A stretch of DNA of 64,000 nucleotides from JAADHX01 sp964569385 (GCA_964569385.1 CAZMUM010000004.1:1-64000), one strand, 5' to 3'. Positions 43,561 to 53,192 are shown, counted from the first letter of the stretch. Made by a program: numbers and translations. The notes: a model not told the origin generated them from the sequence alone.

Positions 43561-43659
43561 CGGTCCCCCACATGTAGGAAATGGGCGGCCACGAGCACTT
43601 CCTGAACCTGTTGGGTCTCAGCCATACTGAGGAGACAAGCTCGACAATTTGAGGGACCT

Positions 43660-44421
43660 ATGTCAAAGACAGTTCTAATTACCGGAGCAGGGTCTGGTTT
43701 CGGAAAGGGCGCGAGCCTGGCCCTAGCGGCCCGCGGTCATACCGTGATTGCCACCACCGAAACTCAACAACAAGCAGACGAACTCGCGGCCGAAGCGCCG
43801 CAGCTTCAGGTCGAGAAGGTCGATATCACTACCAGCGACGTCGACAAGATTCGCCAGTGGGATGTCGACGTCCTTGTCAACAACGCCGGCGCTGGTCGCA
43901 CGGGTCCGCTAGTTGATGTACCGATCGAGGTCGTCCGACATGTCTTTGAGGTAAACGTGTTTGGCACTCTCGCAGTCACCCAAGCTGCGGTACCAGCGAT
44001 GGTCGCCAAAGGTTCTGGCCGAGTGATAATCGTTTCGTCTATCGCCGGAGTGATTGCTGGACCTACCTTTGGGCCATACACCATGAGCAAACATGCCCTT
44101 GAAGCGATGGGCAAGACCATGCGCTCCGAGTTGGCCGCACAAGGGATCGACGTCACCCTCCTGAACCCAGGCCCCTACCTGACCGGTTTCAACGATCAGA
44201 TGGCCGATTCGATGTGGGAATGGTTCGACAGTACGGCCGTCAATGCACCAGCGACCGAACTGTTCCAAGTCGTGGGCGAAATGGTGAAATCAGACCAGAT
44301 GGACCCAGCTGAAGTTGTTCAACGCATCGTCGAACTCGTCGAAGCCGAGACAACAGACGAGAACAACTTTGTTCCGCCAGACATTGTCGAACAACTCACG
44401 GCCCAGCTAGAGGCCGGCTGA
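43660..44421 (+). CDS. Short-chain dehydrogenase/reductase
   Basis: 253 residues. NAD(P)-binding GAGSGFGKGASLAL at the N-terminus, then VLVNNAGAGRTGP, the catalytic Ser in IIVSSIAGV and the YTMSKHALEAM Tyr-Lys pair. GAGGGACCT precedes ATG 43660. Substrate unknown. Confidence 0.9.
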   Translation: MSKTVLITGAGSGFGKGASLALAARGHTVIATTETQQQADELAAEAPQLQVEKVDITTSDVDKIRQWDVDVLVNNAGAGRTGPLVDVPIEVVRHVFEVNVFGTLAVTQAAVPAMVAKGSGRVIIVSSIAGVIAGPTFGPYTMSKHALEAMGKTMRSELAAQGIDVTLLNPGPYLTGFNDQMADSMWEWFDSTAVNAPATELFQVVGEMVKSDQMDPAEVVQRIVELVEAETTDENNFVPPDIVEQLTAQLEAG

Positions 44422-44422
44422 G

Positions 44423-45262
44423 TCAATTGACTACGGTCGGCTTAACTCGCCGACCGTAAAACAAGCGTTGCGTCAGTTCGCTGAGGTACATGTCGGGCTC
44501 GGTGCCGTAAGTGAATACGGTGTTCATTCGTGTCAACGGCCCAGCGACGGGCGTAACGCGGTGCAGGGCGGATCGGCCCCGAAACAAAGCCAAAGTGCCC
44601 GGTGCCGTTACGAGCCGCTGCGGCGGGGGCCCGGAACCGCTGATCGCAGCATTGACCGCGTCGTAACACTCGTCGGATTCAGAGCGGATTGCGCGATGGA
44701 ACTCAAAGTGACCGCCCTGAGCGGGCTCTCGAAGCATGAGGGTTACCGAAAATTCGCTGTTGTCGAAGTGCCACCCCAACTCGTCTCCATCGCCGTACAG
44801 CGAGATCTCAAGCGCGTCCAAGGGGTCGATGCTTCGATAGATCTGCTCGAACCCAAGAACAGCGGCGACGAATCGAGTCATCTCGTCGCTTTCGTACAAC
44901 TTGCGGATCGGAAGGTCCGCCGGTAGTAGATCGTAGGCAATTGCATGCTGGGACGATCGGACTTGGAACGTCCGCGGGTCACCAGGCTGAAGATCATCTA
45001 TGTCGCTGGTGTCCGGACTAGTGAAATACACGTTGTGGGTTTGGTTGGCGTGCCACGCCTGGTCGGCCAGTCGGTCGCCGGCCTCGGCCGTCGCGGCGAT
45101 GGCGGCTCCAGTTAGGAACCCTGGCAACGAACACACGCCATGTTCAGTGAGCTGGCGGTTGCAGTCGGCAACGAGAAGCCTTCCCTGTGGTGATCGGAGA
45201 ACATGAATCGGGTAATCGTCGAGACTCACGACCGAACCTAGCGCTGAGGCATCGCTAGTCAT
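44423..45262 (-). CDS. Putative Fe(II)/2-oxoglutarate-dependent oxygenase
   Basis: 279 residues from ATG 45262; the open frame extends to 45409 without support. Metal ligands HxD are in LGWHFDNSEFSVTLMLRE and the distal His in RSALHRVTPV, followed by an Arg/Thr-rich end strand. The DAF of the fold and the 2OG-binding Arg are plausible (LTRMNTVFTY). Substrate unknown. The start lies seven bases after the DinB gene's stop. Confidence 0.65.
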   Translation of the reverse strand: MTSDASALGSVVSLDDYPIHVLRSPQGRLLVADCNRQLTEHGVCSLPGFLTGAAIAATAEAGDRLADQAWHANQTHNVYFTSPDTSDIDDLQPGDPRTFQVRSSQHAIAYDLLPADLPIRKLYESDEMTRFVAAVLGFEQIYRSIDPLDALEISLYGDGDELGWHFDNSEFSVTLMLREPAQGGHFEFHRAIRSESDECYDAVNAAISGSGPPPQRLVTAPGTLALFRGRSALHRVTPVAGPLTRMNTVFTYGTEPDMYLSELTQRLFYGRRVKPTVVN

Positions 45263-45269
45263 AGCAGCG

Positions 45270-45788
45270 CTACTCGTCATGGGAAGCCAGGGCTCGACGC
45301 ATAGTTGCAGACATGTGCGGCAAGTAGTTCGCCTTGAGAATGTCGAGGATTTGTTGAATGTGTTCCTGGTCGTGGAACGGCCATTCGTGGACGAAGTCAG
45401 CAGCGGCAAAGTCTCCGTGCTCTCGGTAACTGGCGGTCTTCGAGAGATCGGCCACGGATAGGTCGTTTACGAATCGGACCGAGGCTGTCCTCTCTTGGAT
45501 CAACTCGCTCATTAGATCCGACAAGCTCAGCGCGGCGTGATCGCGGGCATTGATCGCCGCCCATGGATCGAACGCCGCAACCTCGGGCTGCCCATCCGCA
45601 ATGGCCTGAATCCGATAGCGGAACCCTCCGCTGTCTGCTGCGACCAGGTGGCCAATAACTTCGAGGACCGACCACTCCCCTGGTTCTGGCCGAATGGTTA
45701 GACACCTTTGATCGACAGGCGCCAACAGCGCTTGCAGAACGACAGGCAAGCTGCCAATGGTCGAGGCGATCTCTTGCAGATCCTTCAT
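45270..45788 (-). CDS. DinB family protein
   Basis: 172 residues. The four-helix DinB fold is shown by PGEWSVLEVIGHLVAADSGG, with the metal His, and the later DFVHEWPFHDQEHIQQIL, with the second and third His. Family members are metal-dependent thiol transferases such as mycothiol or bacillithiol enzymes; an actinobacterial mycothiol link is inference. It lies seven bases before the oxygenase start. Confidence 0.85.
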   Translation of the reverse strand: MKDLQEIASTIGSLPVVLQALLAPVDQRCLTIRPEPGEWSVLEVIGHLVAADSGGFRYRIQAIADGQPEVAAFDPWAAINARDHAALSLSDLMSELIQERTASVRFVNDLSVADLSKTASYREHGDFAAADFVHEWPFHDQEHIQQILDILKANYLPHMSATMRRALASHDE

Positions 45789-45916
45789 TGCCTCTTCTTA
45801 GCCGCTCGTTCGATCTGTCGCCCAATAGGCGCAATGAGAAAACCGATGTTGTGGTACTGGCGAACCTGTCCGGGGAAGCACCGATTGTCCTCAGAGCGAA
45901 GGCACAGCGAACAACG

Positions 45917-45990
45917 TGGAGCTGATGGGACTCGAACCCACGACTTCCTGCTTGCAAAGCAGGTGCTCTAGCCAGCTGAGCTACAGCCCC
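45917..45990 (-). tRNA. tRNA-Ala (anticodon TGC)
   Basis: 74 bases, CCA not encoded. The acceptor stem GGGGCTG/CAGCTCC includes the G3-U70 pair that identifies tRNA-Ala. Anticodon stem CCTGC/GCAGG with loop TTTGCAA gives TGC. T-loop TTCGAGT. Confidence 0.95.
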
Positions 45991-46135
45991 TCACGAAGGC
46001 ACAAGGGTACAGCGACATCGGCCCATACTGCGCGTGTTTTTCGACTCCGAATCCTCACAATCGCAACAGCGGATGCCGATAGGAGCCAGCGTCGCCCTAC
46101 GGATGGGACGGCCACCCAACAAGTGAGCACGGTTC

Positions 46136-46465
46136 ATGGACGAACTACACGAGGCAAGACGGCTACTCGACGTTGACGCTAACGCGACACGGAACGAGCT
46201 GAAGCAAGCATTTCGCCATGCTGCCAAGAAGTCGCACCCCGATGCCGGCGGCGCGGCCAGCGAGTTTGTGACGGTCGAGAGAGCGTTTCGGCTTGTTGAA
46301 GCGGGGCCCAACGGCACCGAAACCCAGAACCTCGGAGTCTTCTACGACACCATTGGCCCAGCACCTATCGCAGCCTCTCGGCGATCCCATCGGAATCTGG
46401 GATCCTCATTCGCTACGGTTCTGGCCCGCCATCTGCGCGACCAACCTGCCGACATCGTCAGATGA
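46136..46465 (+). CDS. Small J-domain protein
   Basis: 109 residues. A J-domain fills residues 1-60: DELHEARRLLDVDANATRNE, then AFRHAAKKSHPDAGG with the HPD tripeptide that stimulates DnaK ATPase. The rest is not recognised. It lacks the Gly/Phe-rich and zinc domains of DnaJ, so it is a specialised co-chaperone. Confidence 0.8.
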   Translation: MDELHEARRLLDVDANATRNELKQAFRHAAKKSHPDAGGAASEFVTVERAFRLVEAGPNGTETQNLGVFYDTIGPAPIAASRRSHRNLGSSFATVLARHLRDQPADIVR

Positions 46466-46526
46466 GTTCGGCCCACCGTGGGCGGCTTCGTTGGCATCGA
46501 GTGTTCAAGCGCCAGTATGGGCCCGG

Positions 46527-48038
46527 CTAGGAGACTGGCTCGGGAACGGCGACAACGCAGTTGCGGCCAGCTTCTTTGGCCTTGTAGAGCGCACTATCAG
46601 CTGCGCCGAGGAGCCGTTCTCCGGCCTCAAGAGCAGAAGGCGCCTCCATAATCGCAACTCCGAATGACGCCGTCACCTCGAGGTATTCGTCATTTGGCAG
46701 CTCCACCTCAACCAGCGCGACCGCCTTGCGAAGTCGCTCGGCAGCACGGGTTAGTTCCTCGAGTGTCGCCATCGGCGCCAACATCACGAACTCTTCGCCA
46801 CCATATCGGGCAACAGTTTCTTCGGTTCGTGAAGCCATCTCAAGAACCTGAGCGACCTGGCGCAGAACCTCGTCGCCGATCTGATGCCCATAGTTGTCGT
46901 TGACCGCTTTGAAATGGTCGAGGTCGATCATCACGATGCCCATTGGTTTGCCAAAGGTCTCGGGGCTTCGAAGACGTAGACGAAGCTGCTGGTCGTATTG
47001 TTCGTCGAAGGCGCGACGATTCGGCAGATTGGTTAGCCCGTCACGCAGGGCGCGCTGTTCGAGTTCGAGGTTGTCAATCTCCAGTTGTTCTCGGCGCTGC
47101 TTCTCAGACCTAAGTTCGACGTCGGCCGCGAGGGTCAACTCGATGAGCTGTTCACGCGCCGCGTGAAGAATCTCTGAGTTGTTGATCTGGGTCGCATCAA
47201 GGTTTATCTGGTCGGACATCTCAAGGATGTTCTCTTGTAAAGCGTCGAGAATGGGGTCGATCTCGCCGGGCTGAACACCGAGAGCTCCAATTTGTTTGAT
47301 CATTTCGCGATAGGCAAACCCATCAGGTTGCGACGAAAAGAAGCTCGACATCGTTACGGCAACACCGACAAGCTCGGACAACATCAATTGTTGTTCGTCT
47401 TCGAGCTCTAGTCCGTCTGCCGCATCGAGAGCACCACTAAACAACTCTGGGAGGTGCCACCGCCTTAACAGTTCGGCAGTGACCTTGATCGACGATATGC
47501 CAACCCCTTCACGCTCTAGCTGACTGGTTGGCCAGCCATCGGACTTGGCCACGATGGCCTCGTACCGCTCGGCCAGACAGTCGGCCAGGGCAAGACGGCC
47601 GAGCCCGGCTATGAGCCCGACAAAGAAGGCTTCCTCCCGCAGTGCTGGAGCAACGAGCCCCGCTAGCTCGCGGCTGGCAACTCCGGTGATTAACGATCGC
47701 CGCCAGAATTCGGCGAGGTCGACTCCGCCAACGGTCCCAGACTTCGGAACACCACTCGCGATTGAATGTGCGAGCGCCAGGGTCACGACACTGCGCTGGC
47801 CCACCTGCCCCACTGCCCTGGTGAGCGTGGTCGCATCGCGGTCGCGCCGGTAGACCGGACTGTTCGCCATCGCAATGATCTTGGTGGTCAGACCAGGGTC
47901 GAGCGAGACAGCTTCGACAAGGTCACGCAATTCAGCGTCACTGTTTCGCTGGACCTCCATCACGCGCAACATCACGACCGGAGGCGTGGGCACAATCTTT
48001 GACTCGAGGATTAACTCGAGGTCGTGGAGGACCATCAT
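46527..48038 (-). CDS. HDOD-GGDEF signalling protein
   Basis: 503 residues. An HDOD domain (about 10-215) starts LESKIVPTPPVVMLRV. A coiled coil (about 285-325) leads to the GGDEF domain (about 330-495) with DGLTNLPNRRAFDEQ and ARYGGEEFVML. The I-site position reads RTEE instead of RxxD, so product inhibition is probably lost. It would make c-di-GMP under control of an HDOD input. Confidence 0.9.
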   Translation of the reverse strand: MMVLHDLELILESKIVPTPPVVMLRVMEVQRNSDAELRDLVEAVSLDPGLTTKIIAMANSPVYRRDRDATTLTRAVGQVGQRSVVTLALAHSIASGVPKSGTVGGVDLAEFWRRSLITGVASRELAGLVAPALREEAFFVGLIAGLGRLALADCLAERYEAIVAKSDGWPTSQLEREGVGISSIKVTAELLRRWHLPELFSGALDAADGLELEDEQQLMLSELVGVAVTMSSFFSSQPDGFAYREMIKQIGALGVQPGEIDPILDALQENILEMSDQINLDATQINNSEILHAAREQLIELTLAADVELRSEKQRREQLEIDNLELEQRALRDGLTNLPNRRAFDEQYDQQLRLRLRSPETFGKPMGIVMIDLDHFKAVNDNYGHQIGDEVLRQVAQVLEMASRTEETVARYGGEEFVMLAPMATLEELTRAAERLRKAVALVEVELPNDEYLEVTASFGVAIMEAPSALEAGERLLGAADSALYKAKEAGRNCVVAVPEPVS

Positions 48039-48224
48039 GTTTGACCGCTTTCTTGTCTCTACCTAGATCGGCACCCGGTGGTACGGATTGAGCAGTTGTG
48101 CGCGTCCAGGACAAACTTGAACCGACTTTCACGACCGTATTCGATACTCCAGCAACATTTTCTGGACGAGACTGGTCGCATATGACTACGGTCACTGGTT
48201 CACAACCAAACCTGCGGAGAAACC

Positions 48225-48632
48225 ATGTCCAAGATGATGAGTGAGTTCAAAGACTTCATCGCCAACGGAAACATCGTCGATGCGGCTGTAGGCCTCATCC
48301 TCGCCCTGGCCTTCAAGCCCGTCATCGACTCGCTGGTCAACGACGTCATCATGCAGATCGTGGCTGCCATCTTCGGCCAGCCGGACTTCTCGGCCCTTTC
48401 GATCCACTGGGGCGACGCTGTCGGTGCTGACGATCTCAACCGCACTCTCTACGATGGCGGTCAAATCTTCTACGGAAGTTTCATCAACACTGTCATCACG
48501 TTCCTGATTATCGGCTTCGTGGTGTTCCTAATGGTCCGCAAATACAACCAGGCACGGGCAGCAGACGAAGAGGATTCTGGCCCATCTGACACGGACCTCC
48601 TGGTCGAGATCCGCGACGCACTCAAAAAGTAG
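48225..48632 (+). CDS. mscL: Large-conductance mechanosensitive channel MscL
   Basis: 135 residues, two membrane helices. MFxEFKDFIANGNIVDAAVG at the start is the family signature; TM2 (GSFINTVITFLIIGFVVFLM) and the C-terminal DLLVEIRDALKK bundle are complete. It opens a wide pore under hypo-osmotic shock. GGAGAAACC precedes ATG 48225. Confidence 0.93.
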   Translation: MSKMMSEFKDFIANGNIVDAAVGLILALAFKPVIDSLVNDVIMQIVAAIFGQPDFSALSIHWGDAVGADDLNRTLYDGGQIFYGSFINTVITFLIIGFVVFLMVRKYNQARAADEEDSGPSDTDLLVEIRDALKK

Positions 48633-48664
48633 CTTGGTCTAACTGCTCGCCATAGAACGAGCCG

Positions 48665-48691
48665 CGGCCCCGACGGTTAACGTCGGGGCCG
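48665..48691 (+). terminator. Stem-loop after mscL, overlapping the next start codon
   Basis: Perfect arms CGGCCCCGAC (48665-48674) and GTCGGGGCCG (48682-48691) with a 7-base loop, followed by TGTCGTTTCC. It lies 33 bases after the mscL stop. The last base of the stem is the first base of the GTG used as start of the next gene. Confidence 0.6.
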
Positions 48692-49692
48692 TGTCGTTTC
48701 CTAACCCACTCTTGCCGTTCGAAGAGATCGAGGCTGCCACGGACCGGCTGGCCGGGGTGACCCGCAGAACCCCGCTATTAACGAGTCGCACAGTCGACGA
48801 GATGTCGCAACGGACTGTGGTGCTGAAGGCCGAGAACTTTCAGTGCACTGGATCGTTCAAGATGCGCGGCGCGTACAACGCAATTTCTGCGCTCAAAGAT
48901 GCTGGTGTCCTCGACGGAACCTCGATCGTCACCTTCTCGTCTGGCAACCACGGCCAAGCAGTGGCCAGGAGTGCTCAGCTACTCGAGGTGCGAGCCACGG
49001 TGGTGATGCCGAGCGATGCCCCAGATGTGAAGAAGTCTGCCGTGCGCTCGTATGGCGCGACGATCGTCGAGTACGACAGGATCGCCGAAGACCGTGAAAA
49101 AGTCGCCACCGAGGTGGCGGGTCGTCTTGGGGCGACCATCGTGCCGCCATTCAACAACCACTACGTAATGGCTGGTCAAGGCACTTGCGGCAAAGAGATC
49201 ATCGAGGACACGCCACCATTGGACGCGATTGCTGTCTGCCTTGGTGGCGGCGGCTTGTTGTCCGGGATAGCTACCGCATTTTCAGCCATGTCCCCCGATA
49301 CCGAAGTGATAGGCGTCGAGCCAGCAACCGCCAACGATGGCCAGCTGTCATTAGCAGCGGGGACGCTGGTAACTATCGACCAACCCAAAACAATCGCCGA
49401 TGGTCAGGCGACACGCTCGCTCGGAGATCTCACGTTTGCCGTGATCAAACACAGGGTAAGCAAGATCGTCACTGTCACCGAAGGCGAGATCGTCGACGCC
49501 ATGCGGCTCTGTTTCGACCGTCTACGAATTGTGGTTGAACCCAGCGGTGCAACAGCCTTGGCTGCCGTAATGACCAGAAAAGTAGGCTCCGACGGAGATC
49601 GCGTCGCGGCGACATTGTCGGGCGGCAACGTCGATCGGGTCCGGTTTGCCCGGCTTCTCATCGACGGCGCCACGTCCGACGCGACTGGTTAG
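48691..49692 (+). CDS. Threonine/serine dehydratase-like PLP enzyme
   Basis: 333 residues from GTG 48691. Fold type II PLP motifs: FQCTGSFKMRGAYNAISAL with the Lys, TFSSGNHGQAVARSAQ and the phosphate loop VCLGGGGLLSGIATAF. There is no C-terminal ACT domain, so it is the catabolic or racemase-like short type rather than feedback-inhibited IlvA. The start codon lies in the 3' arm of a hairpin and no ribosome-binding site is seen; TTG 48712 is an alternative. Confidence 0.85.
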   Translation: MSFPNPLLPFEEIEAATDRLAGVTRRTPLLTSRTVDEMSQRTVVLKAENFQCTGSFKMRGAYNAISALKDAGVLDGTSIVTFSSGNHGQAVARSAQLLEVRATVVMPSDAPDVKKSAVRSYGATIVEYDRIAEDREKVATEVAGRLGATIVPPFNNHYVMAGQGTCGKEIIEDTPPLDAIAVCLGGGGLLSGIATAFSAMSPDTEVIGVEPATANDGQLSLAAGTLVTIDQPKTIADGQATRSLGDLTFAVIKHRVSKIVTVTEGEIVDAMRLCFDRLRIVVEPSGATALAAVMTRKVGSDGDRVAATLSGGNVDRVRFARLLIDGATSDATG

Positions 49693-50753
49693 GCCGAGAT
49701 GGTTACCTTGGCCGAAGATGCTGCCGGTTTGACCACAACGGCCTCACCGTCGTCGTCGGGACAATCGAACGGCGCCAACAAATGCTCCCAGCGCTGCGTC
49801 CACAGGTGACGAGAACGAACCGTGTCTGACGCGCTCTCGCCCATGGTCCGTAGACCCTCGGCGTCGGCTAATAGCAACGGAACAAGCGTCTCGAGATCTT
49901 CATCGGTGGCATAGGTCGCTATGTCGATCCCTGGCGTCATTAACGCAGACACACCAGCTCGTTCGAGAGTAAGCGACGGTGTAGCAACGGCGGCCGCATC
50001 AAGAACACACTGACCCAACGGAGCTTCCCAAGACGACACGCGGGCAAATGACTGAACCGGCGTCCCGATTGGTAACTCAAGCACGAGCTCGGCACCGGCA
50101 AGAACAGTCGCCATCTCCGGGTACCCGACCCTGGGGAACGAGCGTGGTTCAAGGTCAGGGATCAGGCTCCAACCGGCCCCATACATCCTGACATCAACGC
50201 CACGGTCGACAAGCGTTCGCACCATAGCGGCACTGCGATCGTCTGGTTCGCCTACCACCACGACACCGGACCTTGTCGATCCGACGGCTTCATCGAGGAC
50301 GACTGAGTTGATCGCGGGCTCCACGCAACTCACTCGATAACCACCAATCGGGAAAAGTCGATCGTATGACCACTGATCGGACACACACACCAGGTCGTAG
50401 TCGAGCAGATGTTCCTCTGCATCGGCAGGTCTGGTCGTTGCTTCAACCATGGTGGTCGACATGTGCATTGCAATCGACACCGTCTGCGAGGCCGCGGTCA
50501 TCTGGCGAACTTCGGCGCCAGTGAGGTCGCCTGGCGACGGAATATGCACCATTAGGTCGGGCTCGTATCGGTCAAGGACGGCTGAGATCGACTCAACCGC
50601 GCCGCCGCGACACAACCCAGATCGTCCTGGCGACGTCGGATCAATACCGAGTACCTCGTGACCTAGATGTCTAAGTGAACCCATAACGTGAGTCCATACC
50701 ATGCTCCTGGGATCGGCCGCGCCGCGACCACACACCAAAACACGCATTCTCAT
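49689..50753 (-). CDS. Glycosyltransferase, CgeB-like
   Basis: 354 residues. The start VLVCGRGAADPRSMVWTHVM and the later VCVSDQWSYDRLFPIGGYRV, ELPIGTPVQSFARVSSWEAP and YATDEDLETLVPLLLADAEG match the CgeB/Glyco_trans_1_2 type. Next to flagellin genes such proteins often glycosylate flagellin; that is inference. The sugar donor is unknown. It is convergent with the dehydratase gene, overlapping by four bases. Confidence 0.65.
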   Translation of the reverse strand: MRMRVLVCGRGAADPRSMVWTHVMGSLRHLGHEVLGIDPTSPGRSGLCRGGAVESISAVLDRYEPDLMVHIPSPGDLTGAEVRQMTAASQTVSIAMHMSTTMVEATTRPADAEEHLLDYDLVCVSDQWSYDRLFPIGGYRVSCVEPAINSVVLDEAVGSTRSGVVVVGEPDDRSAAMVRTLVDRGVDVRMYGAGWSLIPDLEPRSFPRVGYPEMATVLAGAELVLELPIGTPVQSFARVSSWEAPLGQCVLDAAAVATPSLTLERAGVSALMTPGIDIATYATDEDLETLVPLLLADAEGLRTMGESASDTVRSRHLWTQRWEHLLAPFDCPDDDGEAVVVKPAASSAKVTISA

Positions 50754-50865
50754 TCTCCCAACTGTGAATTTTCCTAAACGGACATCGCCTGGCTGGGTGG
50801 CGCCGCGTCGGACCCCTAAAGGAGTACCGCATTATCGCGGCCAACGGGGTGACCACCCAAAGTAA

Positions 50866-52173
50866 TTAGACCAGCACACTTGGTAACTCAACTCCAGCCG
50901 TCAAGGCGAGGTCTAGCCACGCATCGATCTCTTCGCTTCTAGCCATGAAGTGCAACGAGTGTCGACCGCCGAAGTCGACTTCAACAGGAACGGGCGCCCC
51001 GGACTCGTCGAGTCTTTCGATAGCGACCAACCAGGCTCCGGCGGCGATGGACACATCGTCTGACAGAACAGCGGTTACTGGCGCCGCGCTCCACCGAGTG
51101 GCGGCGGTTATCGCCGCCAAGGGATCAGATCCAGGTGTCGCTGCGACTACGGTAACCAGACCTCCAAGATCGCGCATGGTATGACCAAAGTCGGGGTCAC
51201 CGCTGATATCAACAGCCAACAACTGAGTGTCGGTGCCCGGGCCCGCCACACTGAGAATCTCGTGAAAGCAGTCGAGCGTGTTGACGGCGTCGATGCCGAG
51301 CACCACAGCAGTGATATCTGGACGGACCGGGCTTGCTACCTCTAGGCCATGCCTCAACCAGCACGATCTCAAGCCCGTTGCCCGACCAGAACTTGTCAGC
51401 CATCCGACAGCCTCAATGTCGCGGCCACCGACTCTCGCTGGCAAGAAGGCTTCCGGCAACCAGGCCCTATGCACCGAGGTTGCTCGAACGAGCAACTCTG
51501 CGGCCCAATTAGCCCAGGTTTCGACGTCGGCCAACGGGTTAGGAAGTACGGCGGTTCGGCCGACCCCAATAAAGCGACGATCCACAGCCAAGGCGCTGCC
51601 CGTGGCCTGATGCGACAGAACTAGGTCAGCAATTCCGACCCCGAGCCAGAACACCGTCTCATGGTGGTTTACATGTACAACGGGGGGACGCGCTGACCAC
51701 CCACCAAAAGCAATGGACGGAACAACATCACCGGGTTCGCTGTGCACAAGAACCAACTCGGCCTCGGCGCATTGCTTACGCAACTCGGCTGCAGACTCCA
51801 GTGGGCGTCTCGTATCGGTATAGATGGTCTTGTTTTCCAGGGACAACCCGTCGTTGAGCCTGGCAATAGTCTCCAAGGCCGCAGCTCGCGGGTCGACGGA
51901 ACATACGTGAACCACCGTTCCAGAGGGCATCAACGCATCGGCAGTTGGGACCGGAAGTGACCTGCCTATCGTGCCGAGCATGCGTTCGATGTCGGGATCG
52001 GCGTACATCCCGCAGTGATGTCGAGACGCAAAGTCGGCAGCTACCGCACTCGTTCGGGCCGCGTCGTCAAATCGTTCGTACCGAACCGCCCATTCAACCC
52101 TTCGCACTAGATCGACTACGACATTGTGATGGCGCTCAATTGAGGAAATTGCTGCGTGGGCTTCGGTCACCAA
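50866..52173 (-). CDS. Glycosyltransferase-like protein near flagellins
   Basis: 435 residues from GTG 52173, no ribosome-binding site. Residues 85-260 have a GT-B-like pattern (VVHVCSVDPRAAALETIARL, VVHVNHHETVFWLGVGIADL). Residues 280-420 look like a second Rossmann-like domain. The frame stays open to 52265 and reads RIRAANAELVGYPDDLHL before it, plausible coding sequence without a usual start codon, so the 5' end may be disturbed or the start non-standard. With the CgeB-like gene downstream it may form a flagellin glycosylation pair. Confidence 0.55.
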   Translation of the reverse strand: MVTEAHAAISSIERHHNVVVDLVRRVEWAVRYERFDDAARTSAVAADFASRHHCGMYADPDIERMLGTIGRSLPVPTADALMPSGTVVHVCSVDPRAAALETIARLNDGLSLENKTIYTDTRRPLESAAELRKQCAEAELVLVHSEPGDVVPSIAFGGWSARPPVVHVNHHETVFWLGVGIADLVLSHQATGSALAVDRRFIGVGRTAVLPNPLADVETWANWAAELLVRATSVHRAWLPEAFLPARVGGRDIEAVGWLTSSGRATGLRSCWLRHGLEVASPVRPDITAVVLGIDAVNTLDCFHEILSVAGPGTDTQLLAVDISGDPDFGHTMRDLGGLVTVVAATPGSDPLAAITAATRWSAAPVTAVLSDDVSIAAGAWLVAIERLDESGAPVPVEVDFGGRHSLHFMARSEEIDAWLDLALTAGVELPSVLV

Positions 52174-52286
52174 ATGCAGGTCGTCCGGGTAGCCGACAAG
52201 TTCAGCGTTGGCTGCCCTTATGCGGCAATGGGAAGGCCGAGTATCGACGACGCCCCTTCTCGCTTAAGCAAGTAGGGGAGAAATCC

Positions 52287-52312
52287 TCAAATCGCGGCGT
52301 CAAGGCGCCGAT
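52287..52312 (+). promoter_or_regulatory. Sigma28-like promoter before the first flagellin
   Basis: TCAA (52287-52290), 16 bases, GCCGAT (52307-52312). This is close to the FliA/WhiG consensus (TAAA-N15-GCCGATAA; CAAA at 52288 has N15). The same TCAA-N16-GCCGAT occurs before fliD. It would give a leader of about 50 bases with GGAGG just before the GTG. Confidence 0.6.
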
Positions 52313-52370
52313 GGGACTCTGCCGACAGGGAAGTCGGTGCTAATGCACCCCATACAGGAGGTCACAGGAC

Positions 52371-53192
52371 GTGACACGAATAAATCAGAACATTGCGGCG
52401 TTTAACGCCTACAGAAACCTTTCAAAGACGAACAACATGATGGGCAAGTCCCTCGAGCGGTTGTCTTCTGGTTTCCGTATCAACCGTGCTGCCGATGACG
52501 CAGCCGGCCTAGTCAAATCTGAACGGCTTCGTTCAGAAATCAACGGCGCCCGCCAAGCAATTCAGAACGCACAGGACGGCATCAGTTTCGTACAAACGAC
52601 TGAAGGCGCCCTCGGATCGGTTACCTCGATCCTCCAACGCGTTCGAACATTGGCTGTCGATGCGGCTAACACCGCAACTTCAGACGGCGTGCCCCAACAG
52701 GCAGAGATCGACGAGCTCCTAGCGGAGATCGACTCGATCGGCGCCCGGTCAACATTTGCCGGCAACACCGTATTCCAGGACTACTCCACCACAGCTCTGA
52801 CCTTCCAGGTCGGAGGCAATGCTGGTGCGAACAACCGGATGGAAGTCAGCACGGATCTGACGTTGGCGTCCAACGCGGTATTCGGCACTGACCTTTCAGC
52901 AGTTGATGTTACGACTGATGCCGACGCAGCGATCACCTCTCTTGACGCGGCAATCGCCAACGTCACGACGATACGTTCAACCCTTGGTGCTACCCAGAAC
53001 CGTATGGAATTCACCATTTCAAACCTTCAGGTAGCTCAAGAAAACCTGTCCTCGTCTGAGAGCCGCATTCGCGACACCGACATGGCCCTCGAAATGGTTG
53101 AGTTCACACGCAACCAAATCATGGCCCAAGCCGGTACAGCGATGCTCGCCCAGGCAAACCAGGCTCCCCAAAGCGTGCTCGGCCTCCTGTAA
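52371..53192 (+). CDS. fliC: Flagellin (first copy)
   Basis: 273 residues from GTG 52371 with GGAGG upstream. Conserved flagellin ends: TRINQNIAAFNAYRNLSKTN at the N-terminus and the C-terminal helix ending MLAQANQAPQSVLGLL. The variable middle is short, so D2/D3 domains are missing and the filament would be thin and plain. It is secreted by the flagellar type III system. A sigma28-like promoter precedes it, a hairpin terminator follows. Confidence 0.95.
   Translation: MTRINQNIAAFNAYRNLSKTNNMMGKSLERLSSGFRINRAADDAAGLVKSERLRSEINGARQAIQNAQDGISFVQTTEGALGSVTSILQRVRTLAVDAANTATSDGVPQQAEIDELLAEIDSIGARSTFAGNTVFQDYSTTALTFQVGGNAGANNRMEVSTDLTLASNAVFGTDLSAVDVTTDADAAITSLDAAIANVTTIRSTLGATQNRMEFTISNLQVAQENLSSSESRIRDTDMALEMVEFTRNQIMAQAGTAMLAQANQAPQSVLGLL

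Noticed and set aside
52220..52370. Possible cobalamin or c-di-GMP riboswitch in the flagellin leader
   Set aside because: A small CCGAC/GTCGG hairpin is present, but the conserved boxes of either riboswitch were not found.
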